DNA of 64,000 nt from Pseudodesulfovibrio sediminis. Its GTDB lineage: Bacteria > Desulfobacterota > Desulfovibrionia > Desulfovibrionales > Desulfovibrionaceae. The stretch spans positions 567,001 to 631,000 of the forward strand of contig NZ_AP024485.1 in the NCBI RefSeq assembly GCF_020886695.1, in the 5' to 3' direction. Within the stretch, counting starts at the first letter, position 1, and every line of letters starts with the position of its first letter. Of the stretch, positions 28,538-37,169 are shown one piece after another. The translations under genes and the position numbers were made by a program. Under the pieces are notes generated by a model. That model was not told the origin of the DNA. It was given only the letters and a program-made list of their open reading frames with translations, and ran no database searches.

Positions 28538-29442
28538 GCCGACACTCCGTTGACAATGGTCAGGAAATGATTGGTCCCGTCGCTGACGATCTCACCTTGC
28601 GCCAGCCCGATGACAGTATCGTACTCACCGTCTATGGAGCCATAGCTGGCCGAGGGATTGAGCGCGTTGTCGCCTGAAGCGACAAAACGGATCACACCGG
28701 CAGCCACAGGCACACCAAGGTCAACCGCCCCGCCGGACGTGTCAATGGTCTGGAGTGCGCCAGTGGCCGGGGAAGGCGCGGATGTAACCATGGCATTGGC
28801 CTGTGCCGGGTAGCCTTTTTCCAACACAATGGATTCATCTGCCTTGATTGCCTTGGTCAGTCCCAGCCCTTCCACGGCGTCCTCCACTGTATCGCCTCCA
28901 GTGCCACCGTCTGTCACAGACAACGGCAGGGCAATAGCTCCCAGATCAGCCAGACTCTTGTTGCCCATTTCAGTGGTCGATATCCAATACAGCACCTTGC
29001 CTGCCTCCGGTTCAGGAATAGACAGGTCTTCCAGCTCAGAGGTCAACGGCAACCGGAAGCATTTTGCAAACAGCTTGGCATGTTGCTGGTCCCTCATGAC
29101 CCCCAGGTTGATATCAGTCTCAAAGACTGCGGCAGGCAGTTTGTCATCATCAATATACCGGCTCAACTGAGTGAGCGGAACATTGCGGATAATCAAAATC
29201 TTGTGTCCAACTGTCCTGCCAGAGGTAAACACCACCTTGCCGGTCTTGGCCTCCTCATCAGTGTGGACCATGGTATAATCATCCGTCAGCGTTTGTTCGG
29301 TCCAATTCGTGACGCCATCAACAACCTCGCCGTCGTACACCACCAGGTGCGTGTCCAGATACACCGGAAAATCGAAAACGAACTCGGTCTGCCCCGCGCT
29401 CGCGGTATATCTCACCTCGTTTTTATCTTCAGTAATCTGCAT
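28534..29442 (-). CDS. Tail fibre protein with T7 gp17-like N-terminal domain
   Basis: Encodes 302 residues. The N-terminal 140 residues (VRYTASAGQTEFVFDFPVYL, LTDDYTMVHTDEEAKTGKVV, VPLTQLSRYIDDDKLPA) match the virion-attachment domain of T7-type tail fibres. A short stem with collagen-like or repeat-poor sequence follows. The fibre is short; the downstream SPRY protein probably supplies the tip. TAATG overlap with the upstream ejection-protein gene. Confidence 0.83.
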   Translation of the reverse strand: MQITEDKNEVRYTASAGQTEFVFDFPVYLDTHLVVYDGEVVDGVTNWTEQTLTDDYTMVHTDEEAKTGKVVFTSGRTVGHKILIIRNVPLTQLSRYIDDDKLPAAVFETDINLGVMRDQQHAKLFAKCFRLPLTSELEDLSIPEPEAGKVLYWISTTEMGNKSLADLGAIALPLSVTDGGTGGDTVEDAVEGLGLTKAIKADESIVLEKGYPAQANAMVTSAPSPATGALQTIDTSGGAVDLGVPVAAGVIRFVASGDNALNPSASYGSIDGEYDTVIGLAQGEIVSDGTNHFLTIVNGVSA

Positions 29443-32108
29443 TATCTCCTCCCTCCTCCACGTTTGATATAAGTTGATGGCGGAAAAATCATTTCCTGCC
29501 CGTTTTCCTTTTCAAGCCGCCTCTCCATCCGACGCAAATACCCTGGAGTCACCATCTCCTGAAGATGGTAGAGGATAAGATAATCAAGCGGCAGACGGGT
29601 GTACCAAAGGTTGAGGAATGGCGTGTTGTTCTTGGCAAAGTGGAATGCCCTGGCCATGCTCGGAGGATCGCCGTGCATGGTATTGACGATCATGCGAGCG
29701 GCATCATCAAGCGAATTGAACACAGGCCCTTCTATGGTCTTCATGGGGCCTGCCCCAAACCGATCATATTTATTCAACAGGAAGTCGCCGTAGATACCGG
29801 CCCCGCCGCCCTGCATGAAAGCCGCGCCCCATGTCCCGACATCAGTAATATTGCGTGGTTCACGGCCTTTCACGATGTCTTTCAATGTCATGGCCACATA
29901 TCCAAGCACGGTAGTGGAAGCGATAAGATGGGCGAGACCTGCCTTGTCCACTTTCCCCCCAGGTGCCCCCCGCCAGTGAGCCATCAACTGCCGTTGCCCA
30001 AAGGCAATGGGAAAGGATTTGAACTGCATCATGAACCGGGCGGCTTCGCCCCAAATAGTACCGGGCTGGAGTCCGGCAGTCTGCCATCTCCGCGTCCGCT
30101 CATCCGGCACGATTATGCCGTAATTTGTCTCGTCAATGAAATACGCGCCCAGCTTGTCCTGGATTTCCAAACGGGCATTTTTGCGCAGAGCCTCACGCCG
30201 CTTGTGCAGGTTCATGTCCACATGCGTTTTGTATATGATCTCGTCTTTTGGAATATCGCTTCCACGCTTTCCGTGTTTCTTGAGCCACTGATCCTGAAGG
30301 AACGCTTCATACTCAGCCAGCTTGGGCGCAATGTAGGCGTCAACGGCTTCATTGCTCAGCGTTTTGGCTGCTTCAGGGGTAATATACCCTTTGCCGTCCA
30401 CATCGTGTTTCTCCAGAGCCTGCACAGCCTGCCATGTCCGTTCATCAATACCGTGCTGCAGGAGTGTGGACCGGAACCGCTCAGTCAGCTCGCCCCACTT
30501 CTGCTTGGTCCGCATCCCCATGTGCGCACTGCTCATCATGGCAAAGGTGGTCCGGTTGCGTTCCGTCCAGTCGGTCAGACCGGACAGCTTGAAAAACGTC
30601 TGCTGTGCCTTGGAAAACTTCCCATGCACCTGATCTTCGGCCATGAACCGCGCGTGGATGTCGCCAAGCATCCCATCAAACCCCACACCGAGCAGATACG
30701 CCAGCTCCTTTTTCTCATGGTCGTGCTTGCCTTCAAACAATCCCTTGACCATTCCGGCGTAGCTTTCGAGCAAAGGCTTGTCCTGAACACGCAGCCGTGC
30801 CGCAGCCGTGGAAAGGTCTGTCACGGATGACATGACCGCCATGCCCAGCTTTGCCATGGAAGTCCAGGACCGCAGGAATGATCCGGCCTTGGCTCCAATA
30901 TGATTGTGTGGTTTGTCAGCCCGGCCGGTCACGAGATTGAATCCCATGGCAATGGGGCTGTTCACCTGGTCAAGACTGCGCGGCAGTTTCCCTGCCTGCT
31001 TTTTCTTCTCCGTGTCGGTCAGCGTGGGATCGTCCCATATCTTCTTCTCCGTGTGCTTGATATACCGTTCCATGAACGCCTGCGGGTTCGCCCCCATGAA
31101 CTCCATGGAAGCAGCATCGACCGCATTGTCCCGCAAGTGGTGCATGACCGAATCAAATACGTTCCCGGTGCCGAATTCAGAGGCGTATTCCATCCACTTG
31201 TCAGCGTTCTTGAAGAAGAGCGCACGATGCTGATTGGCGAGCTGTTGAGCAAGGTTGGCCGGTCCTGACACAACCATGTTCTGCCAGTTGGTCATGGTGG
31301 CCACATCTCTTCCACTGATAATCTTGTAATATATCTGTTCCAGCGCATCATTGACATGCTGTGGCGGCAGGTTCCCGAATGTCCGTTCCATGTCCAAAAG
31401 GTCGTTCTTGACCATGAAATCACGCCATTCATTCAACCCGGTCTTGATAATCCTGGCCACATCATGCCGTTGCGGCACCCAGTTGGTGAGCCGTTTCACG
31501 TCGGCGCCTGCTTTCTGCACCCGCTGGCGAGATTCATCAGCCACGTCAGTGAGCACCTGTGCAAGCCATTGGGCATCCTTGTTGCCGGTCACAAGCTGCC
31601 CCTCGTCAATATGGAACATCTCGGTCGTTACATCGTCGAGGAATTGCTTGTCCTTGCGAATGAGCTTGAGCACATGCGGCTTTTCTCCCTCGATACTGGC
31701 CAGGATCTTGCCTGCCCACCGCTGTTCAAGATCAGCCCGCCGCGTGGACACGGACACGCGCCCAGCTTCCATATTGTAATGGGTGCCGAGCAAGACAGAA
31801 TCAAGAGCCTGCGCGTAAGTCAAATTTCCTTTGGTCCGTAGTCCTTCCACATGTGCATCAAACTTCTCTCGCAAAACAATGTTGCGAAGGAGCTGCTGCT
31901 TTTCTTTCATGGCCGCTTCATGAGCCACTTCACCGAAACCATGCGCAATGAGATTCATTTCAACATCAATGGCATCAATTTCCATTTCAGCCCCTATGCG
32001 CTCCTTCTGGTCAAGCATGGACTGCATGATTTCAACTGCTGTGTTGTCATCAACACCAGCCCTGTTCATGATGTCCTGTACACAATTATCGACTTGATAC
32101 CGCGCCAT
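29442..32108 (-). CDS. Large internal virion (ejection) protein, gp16-like position
   Basis: Encodes 888 residues from the ATG at 32106-32108 (GAGGGG upstream; TAATG overlap with the preceding gene). Mostly helical, with no recognisable lytic transglycosylase motif at the N-terminus. The C-terminal part (RFMMQFKSFPIAFGQRQLMA and the hydrophobic stretch after it) resembles the ends of podovirus internal-core proteins. By gene order (tail tube, three internal proteins, fibre) it is a DNA-ejection protein. Confidence 0.72.
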   Translation of the reverse strand: MARYQVDNCVQDIMNRAGVDDNTAVEIMQSMLDQKERIGAEMEIDAIDVEMNLIAHGFGEVAHEAAMKEKQQLLRNIVLREKFDAHVEGLRTKGNLTYAQALDSVLLGTHYNMEAGRVSVSTRRADLEQRWAGKILASIEGEKPHVLKLIRKDKQFLDDVTTEMFHIDEGQLVTGNKDAQWLAQVLTDVADESRQRVQKAGADVKRLTNWVPQRHDVARIIKTGLNEWRDFMVKNDLLDMERTFGNLPPQHVNDALEQIYYKIISGRDVATMTNWQNMVVSGPANLAQQLANQHRALFFKNADKWMEYASEFGTGNVFDSVMHHLRDNAVDAASMEFMGANPQAFMERYIKHTEKKIWDDPTLTDTEKKKQAGKLPRSLDQVNSPIAMGFNLVTGRADKPHNHIGAKAGSFLRSWTSMAKLGMAVMSSVTDLSTAAARLRVQDKPLLESYAGMVKGLFEGKHDHEKKELAYLLGVGFDGMLGDIHARFMAEDQVHGKFSKAQQTFFKLSGLTDWTERNRTTFAMMSSAHMGMRTKQKWGELTERFRSTLLQHGIDERTWQAVQALEKHDVDGKGYITPEAAKTLSNEAVDAYIAPKLAEYEAFLQDQWLKKHGKRGSDIPKDEIIYKTHVDMNLHKRREALRKNARLEIQDKLGAYFIDETNYGIIVPDERTRRWQTAGLQPGTIWGEAARFMMQFKSFPIAFGQRQLMAHWRGAPGGKVDKAGLAHLIASTTVLGYVAMTLKDIVKGREPRNITDVGTWGAAFMQGGGAGIYGDFLLNKYDRFGAGPMKTIEGPVFNSLDDAARMIVNTMHGDPPSMARAFHFAKNNTPFLNLWYTRLPLDYLILYHLQEMVTPGYLRRMERRLEKENGQEMIFPPSTYIKRGGGRR

Positions 32109-34747
32109 TATGCCACCCCTCTGACAATGCATTCAGCAGCAACCTGGAACGCAGTTGAAATTCTGTTAGCCTGTTCAACGCCCCGTTCCGCGCCTTTAAG
32201 TTCAAGCATCTCTTCCTCGGTCACTCGGCCAGCCTCCATGAGCACCTGCACATCCTCCATATCCTGCGCCAGCGCATCCTCAACCTCCATGGTGTCAATA
32301 GGATCAATGGTTCCCCGCTCCGGCTTCTCCACACGCCAGTCAAGACGCTCCTGCGGAGGATGCACACCGAACCTTTCAGCAAGTATTGAGGAAAGAGATT
32401 CACCGGCCTGACCCAGATCAGCGCCATCAAAGATACGGACATGCGCACGGCCATCGGGCAGGAACTGCACCGCTCCGTTTGCCTTGCCACCCACAGAGAA
32501 CCGTTGCGGTCCATGCCGGGTCACACTCGGCGTGCCGTCCATGGTCCACCGGACAGCATCCTTGACGATCCACGCAACATCCTCGTCAGTCATTTCAACT
32601 TCAAGACCATGATTCCGCAGAAAATCCCGAAACCACGCCTTGATGCTCTCCCATGCCGAAGTTTCCAGATCGGACAGTTCCGCGCCCTTGGCTACCTGCT
32701 CCCCGATATGGGCCAGCATTTCCTCGGCAGCCTCGCGCCGATGGGTAACGTTGGTGAAATCAAGCCCGTACTCCTGCCGCACCATTTCCAGATTCTCGGC
32801 CCCAAAGTGGTCAAACACCGAATCCATGAGCGTGTTGAATTTCGCATCATCCCCCACCAACCCGCGCAATCCATGGTGCACCCCCTGCTCATGCAGCCAC
32901 ACCGCAGCGGCTTGCTCAGGCGAATCAATGGCATCGGCAACAATGTAGACCTTCCCGTTGTCCTGAACCCCGCGCACGCCACCAGTCATTTTGCGACTGC
33001 GATAATGCTCCCTGATATGCTCCGGCAGCTCGGCAAAGGTGTTCACGACCTTGAGCGGGGCCGCGTTTTGAGCGCGGGATTGCAGATCCTCAACAGTGCG
33101 GCGAATGTCCTTTGGAAGGTGCTTGCCATTCTCGCCAGCATCGCCTATATTGTTTTTGTGATCTTGGCGGGTGGGAGCGTTCCCCGTATCCCCGTCCGGG
33201 TTGGTAGACTGAGGCGCTTCAGGTTCAACCCCCTCCTTTTCTTTATCAATGAACCTTGCCCATTCGCTTTTACCCTTCCTCGCTCTGGTGGGTATTTTTG
33301 TGTTTATTTCTTCCTTCCCTACGACACGCTTATTGTAGGCAATAACAATGTCCCATACATCCTTCCCCAGCTCCTCATCGACATACCGTTTGAAATAAAG
33401 CAGCTTCTCGCCATCAGCTTTTGATACAACTACTTTAATATCCTCATTTTTAAACGTGTTTGGCAGGCTATGAAGATACTCTTCTCTCTTTGATTGTTTG
33501 GTAAAATGCTCGTATTCCACACCACTCCAATCTTTCCGTGGTCTGAAAATTACATCTTCAGTGAACAGGTGATCCACAATATCCTTGATGGCATCAAGAT
33601 ACTGATTGGGATCTTCAAATTTGAGCTGTTTGATTTTTTCCGGTTCCAATGTATCAAAATAAGCTTTCATGCTTTTGCGATCTTGCAAACTGAATTCAGC
33701 CCCGGTATCCTCATACTCAACCCTGATTTTCCCGGTTTCGTCATACATGACCTTCTTGGCAAACCGGATACCTTCCCCGTCACTCCCACCCACTTCGATA
33801 TCGGCAATGTGCTTGCGTACCCAGGAATCAACGTCCATGCCCTGCGCCGCTGCCAGCCCCTCCCAATGCGTCAAAAAGTTCTCGGACTGCACCGCATCCA
33901 ACCCGCCATCCACAAGCTGTTTGAACGCCCGTTCCCGGTTGAACTGCCCGGCCTCCACAGCCTCCTTCATGATCGGTCCCACATCCACGGGCTTGCCATC
34001 CCCCACATCCAGCACGCTCTTTTGCAGACCGCGCAACACCGCGCCCTTAGTCTCGCCACGAAAATGCTTTGCCCAGGCTCCACCAGCCCCGCCAAACAAC
34101 ATGCCGACCCCGGTGCCCATCACGGTATCCCATGCATAATCCTCGAAGGTGATTGCTTCACCACGCCGCTTCAATTCAGGGCCGATAAGTATATTTGCTC
34201 CAATGCTACCAGCCCCAGCCTCAAGTCCAGACACTACCATGCGTCCACCAATGGCCCCCATGCTTGCGATGGCCTTGGCCTTATACGCTGGGCCAATAAT
34301 GGGAATATAGTTAACCGGATCGACCAACCCGACACCCATCTGTACACCGACGCCAACCACTTTCTGTGCTATGGTCTGCTTGGCTAGAATGGCGTCTCGG
34401 GACCGCCGGGCATCATAGAATTCGGCTCGATACTTAGCCGCTACAGGTGTCAATCCATCTTCCCATTCCATCCCTTCACGATAATATTCATGGTCAGGCC
34501 AATCCTCTTTTGCAATGGCATTTTTTTGTTCTAACAGCGCATTTTCATAACGATTTCCCCCTCCATAGGCCCGTATTTCCGCCAAGTCCTCACCAATAGC
34601 TTCACCCACACGAGCGATAGGAGACCAGTCCCATGCTGCCCCCATATTCGCCCCCACAGACTCCAGCCATGTTGGTGGAAGCGCTTGTGCAACACGCGCT
34701 ATATCTTGCTCAGAGGCACCCTTGTATTGAGGCAATGACATACGCAT
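32108..34747 (-). CDS. Multidomain ejection protein with PBECR-like nuclease and zincin-like domains
   Basis: Encodes 879 residues from the ATG at 34745-34747. Residues about 120-225 are Gly/Ala-rich and hydrophobic. Residues about 387-502 (RPRKDWSGVEYEHF, then LLYFKRYVDEELGKDVWDIV, ending KGKSEWARF) resemble the Barnase/EndoU/colicin-type PBECR family fused to phage-injected proteins. Residues about 565-740 include AAVWLHEQGVHHGLRGL, whose HExxxH pattern (about 619-624) followed by RREAAEEMLAHIGE resembles zincin metallopeptidase domains of polyvalent proteins. I infer that it enters the cell with phage DNA. Confidence 0.7.
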   Translation of the reverse strand: MRMSLPQYKGASEQDIARVAQALPPTWLESVGANMGAAWDWSPIARVGEAIGEDLAEIRAYGGGNRYENALLEQKNAIAKEDWPDHEYYREGMEWEDGLTPVAAKYRAEFYDARRSRDAILAKQTIAQKVVGVGVQMGVGLVDPVNYIPIIGPAYKAKAIASMGAIGGRMVVSGLEAGAGSIGANILIGPELKRRGEAITFEDYAWDTVMGTGVGMLFGGAGGAWAKHFRGETKGAVLRGLQKSVLDVGDGKPVDVGPIMKEAVEAGQFNRERAFKQLVDGGLDAVQSENFLTHWEGLAAAQGMDVDSWVRKHIADIEVGGSDGEGIRFAKKVMYDETGKIRVEYEDTGAEFSLQDRKSMKAYFDTLEPEKIKQLKFEDPNQYLDAIKDIVDHLFTEDVIFRPRKDWSGVEYEHFTKQSKREEYLHSLPNTFKNEDIKVVVSKADGEKLLYFKRYVDEELGKDVWDIVIAYNKRVVGKEEINTKIPTRARKGKSEWARFIDKEKEGVEPEAPQSTNPDGDTGNAPTRQDHKNNIGDAGENGKHLPKDIRRTVEDLQSRAQNAAPLKVVNTFAELPEHIREHYRSRKMTGGVRGVQDNGKVYIVADAIDSPEQAAAVWLHEQGVHHGLRGLVGDDAKFNTLMDSVFDHFGAENLEMVRQEYGLDFTNVTHRREAAEEMLAHIGEQVAKGAELSDLETSAWESIKAWFRDFLRNHGLEVEMTDEDVAWIVKDAVRWTMDGTPSVTRHGPQRFSVGGKANGAVQFLPDGRAHVRIFDGADLGQAGESLSSILAERFGVHPPQERLDWRVEKPERGTIDPIDTMEVEDALAQDMEDVQVLMEAGRVTEEEMLELKGAERGVEQANRISTAFQVAAECIVRGVA

Positions 34748-34749
34748 TA

Positions 34750-36708
34750 TTACCACCTCACATCATCACGGGTAGGACGATTTTTGGTTGCTAACCTTTC
34801 TCTCTCATGCTCGTTTCGTTCAAATTTAATGAGATCTTCATAGGTAACGACAATCGGATTTCCCTCTTTCTCTTTCATGATTTCACCTGTTGGCAGAGCC
34901 AGCAAAAACCCAGTCCTGTCACTGGAATTGACCCATACACCAGCCCTTCTAAATGTGTTGTCGTATGGAAGCGACCACCTCCAGTTTCTCAGGCTGAGTT
35001 TCAGTTCATCTGTATTCACCTCAACTGGCGCACTTATTTGCATGTCGTCACTGAAGACAAAATCGACTTGCTTTCCCCACATTTCTTCGACCGCTTTTGT
35101 ACCATTTCCTATGACCATTCCGTACTTCATGGTGGCTGCCAGCAGTTCCTTGTTCATGTGCTGATACTGAGGGTTGGCAGTCAGTTCATATTGTTTCTGA
35201 AAATATGCCCCAGGGCCGTTGAAATATGCGTCTTCAACTTCCTGCTTGACACTCTTTCTTGTCTCCGGACTGATCACTATGTCTTCATTCTTCAAGCTCA
35301 TCGCTTGCAAAATATTTCGGCCAAGCAACGAATCACCATTGTATAATTCGGCTGCATAAGCATCCGCATGGTCAAGTCCCAATTCTTCCAAGGCTTTCCC
35401 GTCAAATTTCCCATATGTCGTGGTCAGCCCCTGAAGAATCTGCGCCTTCCCATCCCCATCAGCCCGTTCAAACTGATCCTTCAACCCCTTGGCCTGCGCC
35501 ATGGTCAACAGTTTCGGTTCGGCGTTGCCAAGCTCCCGCTGCATCTCCATGGACGCCTGAATCACGAGCGGTTCCAAGCTCTCTTCCCGCATGGGACTGG
35601 CCGCATTTCTGGCTCGATTTTCAGCGTCTGCGCGCACAAATCCGGCAGGGTCTGCCTGAAATGCCTTGGCATTCTGCACCACAATCTGCGCAGCATGCTG
35701 ATACATATCCATGTCAGCCCTGTATCCGGGAGTTCCCGGTTCCGGCCGGAGCGTTTCCACCGCCGCCATCTGCTCGGCGTGCGGGCTGAACTTCACCGCG
35801 TCCAGGGTGTTCCAGACCGTGCCTGTCCGCTCAAACCGGGCGCGATACTTATCAGCAATTTCGGCACCCCGTTCTCCCAGACCGGACAACTCCGCCAGCA
35901 TCTCCTTGGTTCCGTCCATGGTCACACCGGTCTGCATGGCCGAAGCGGCGGAATCTTCCAGCAGCGGTATCAGGGCGTTGGCCCTGTCGTTCTGATACTC
36001 GGCAACCCGCCGCGCTTTTTCCCGCTTGAGCACATGGTGCCGCGCTTCGAGCTGGCCCACCTGAGCAGGACTGAGGTCCATGAACGGTGTCGGGTCAAAC
36101 GCCCCTTCTCCGGTGGTCGCATTCCACGCACGTTGGTACTGCACCGTATCGTTGACACGCTCCCGCACCTGCGCGAACTGCCCCTTGGACATATGCGGTT
36201 GGATGGCCGCGAGCCGCCCGTTCCACATGGCCTTTGCATTGGCATAGTCCTGGTCTGTCTTGGCCTGAATCATGTGGTTCATGTAGGGATCAAGATCCTC
36301 ATTGAACCGGGCCACCCTGTTGGCAGAATCCTTTTTGGTGACAATGGCCTTCCACTTGACACCATCGCTCTCGGCAGCCAGATCAAACCGTTCCCGCAGC
36401 TTCTCCTGCACCCGGCTTGACTTCCCTTCATACAGGGATTCAGCCAGTCCTTTGACCTTCTCGGCCCGACGTTCTCCGAGCGTGGCCAGGTCTTCATCCT
36501 TGTCAAACTCGGCATCCAGGGCATTGACCCCTTTGGCAAAGGCCAACACCCCGGAATGGTAATCATCTTCATCCTGACTGGCAGACATGTTCAGGGCCAT
36601 GCGGCGCATCTCGTTGCCCACAGCATCAGCCCCGATTGTCCGGGGCATGGCCTGCCGTGCTGTGCCTGTCAACTTGAGTCCACCAGCGGTAAATTTCTTC
36701 AATTCCAT
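34750..36708 (-). CDS. Internal virion (ejection) protein, gp15-like position
   Basis: Encodes 652 residues, almost wholly alpha-helical and charged, with several predicted coiled-coil segments (for example residues 65-115 and 220-260) and no membrane helix. No enzymatic motif was seen. Its place after the gp14-like gene and before the large ejection protein suggests it corresponds to T7 gp15, which helps build the trans-envelope channel. Assigned by position more than by sequence. Confidence 0.65.
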   Translation of the reverse strand: MELKKFTAGGLKLTGTARQAMPRTIGADAVGNEMRRMALNMSASQDEDDYHSGVLAFAKGVNALDAEFDKDEDLATLGERRAEKVKGLAESLYEGKSSRVQEKLRERFDLAAESDGVKWKAIVTKKDSANRVARFNEDLDPYMNHMIQAKTDQDYANAKAMWNGRLAAIQPHMSKGQFAQVRERVNDTVQYQRAWNATTGEGAFDPTPFMDLSPAQVGQLEARHHVLKREKARRVAEYQNDRANALIPLLEDSAASAMQTGVTMDGTKEMLAELSGLGERGAEIADKYRARFERTGTVWNTLDAVKFSPHAEQMAAVETLRPEPGTPGYRADMDMYQHAAQIVVQNAKAFQADPAGFVRADAENRARNAASPMREESLEPLVIQASMEMQRELGNAEPKLLTMAQAKGLKDQFERADGDGKAQILQGLTTTYGKFDGKALEELGLDHADAYAAELYNGDSLLGRNILQAMSLKNEDIVISPETRKSVKQEVEDAYFNGPGAYFQKQYELTANPQYQHMNKELLAATMKYGMVIGNGTKAVEEMWGKQVDFVFSDDMQISAPVEVNTDELKLSLRNWRWSLPYDNTFRRAGVWVNSSDRTGFLLALPTGEIMKEKEGNPIVVTYEDLIKFERNEHERERLATKNRPTRDDVRW

Positions 36709-36716
36709 GAGGCCCC

Positions 36717-37169
36717 CTAGAACATATCCATAAAATCGCCCACGCCACGCAACAGGGTTCCCCCTGCCTTGAGATACCCCTGCTGCCGCGCACTGCTCGC
36801 AGACCGGGCAGCGTTGTTTGCCTCGGCGTACAGGCTGTCACGTTTCGACGCTGTTTCCCGTTGTTTGTTCCGCTTCTGCAACTCCAGTTGAGCCATGGTG
36901 TCAGCCATGATGTCCATGGCCGAACCGGAAAACGCGGTGTTGCTCCCGGTGATGGCATTGAGATTGCTGCCCACGAGCTGCCGCCCCTCACGCTCCAACT
37001 GCTGTATGTCCATGTCACCGGACTCCTGCACCAGTTGCGCGTCCTTGAGTGCGGCCTGCCGGTTGGCATAGCCGGTCTTCCACGCTTCCTCGGCGTCCGT
37101 CACGTTGCCAAACAGGTTCAAGGCAGTGCTCCCGCCAAGCAGCAGTTTTGCCATGCTCTTTTTGCTCAT
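36717..37169 (-). CDS. Internal virion protein, gp14-like
   Basis: Encodes 150 residues. It has a short hydrophobic N-terminal segment (AKLLLGGSTALNLFGNV), a long Gln/Arg/Ala-rich helical region, and a glycine-containing hydrophobic C-terminus (GGTLLRGVGDFMDMF). Size, composition and position after the tail tube gene match T7 gp14-type proteins. GGAGG precedes the ATG, which directly follows the stop of the upstream gene. Confidence 0.68.
   Translation of the reverse strand: MSKKSMAKLLLGGSTALNLFGNVTDAEEAWKTGYANRQAALKDAQLVQESGDMDIQQLEREGRQLVGSNLNAITGSNTAFSGSAMDIMADTMAQLELQKRNKQRETASKRDSLYAEANNAARSASSARQQGYLKAGGTLLRGVGDFMDMF

Noticed and set aside
29565-30830. 421-codon plus-strand frame opposite the gp16-like gene
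   Set aside because: Shadow frame; the minus-strand gene is supported by start overlap and gene order.
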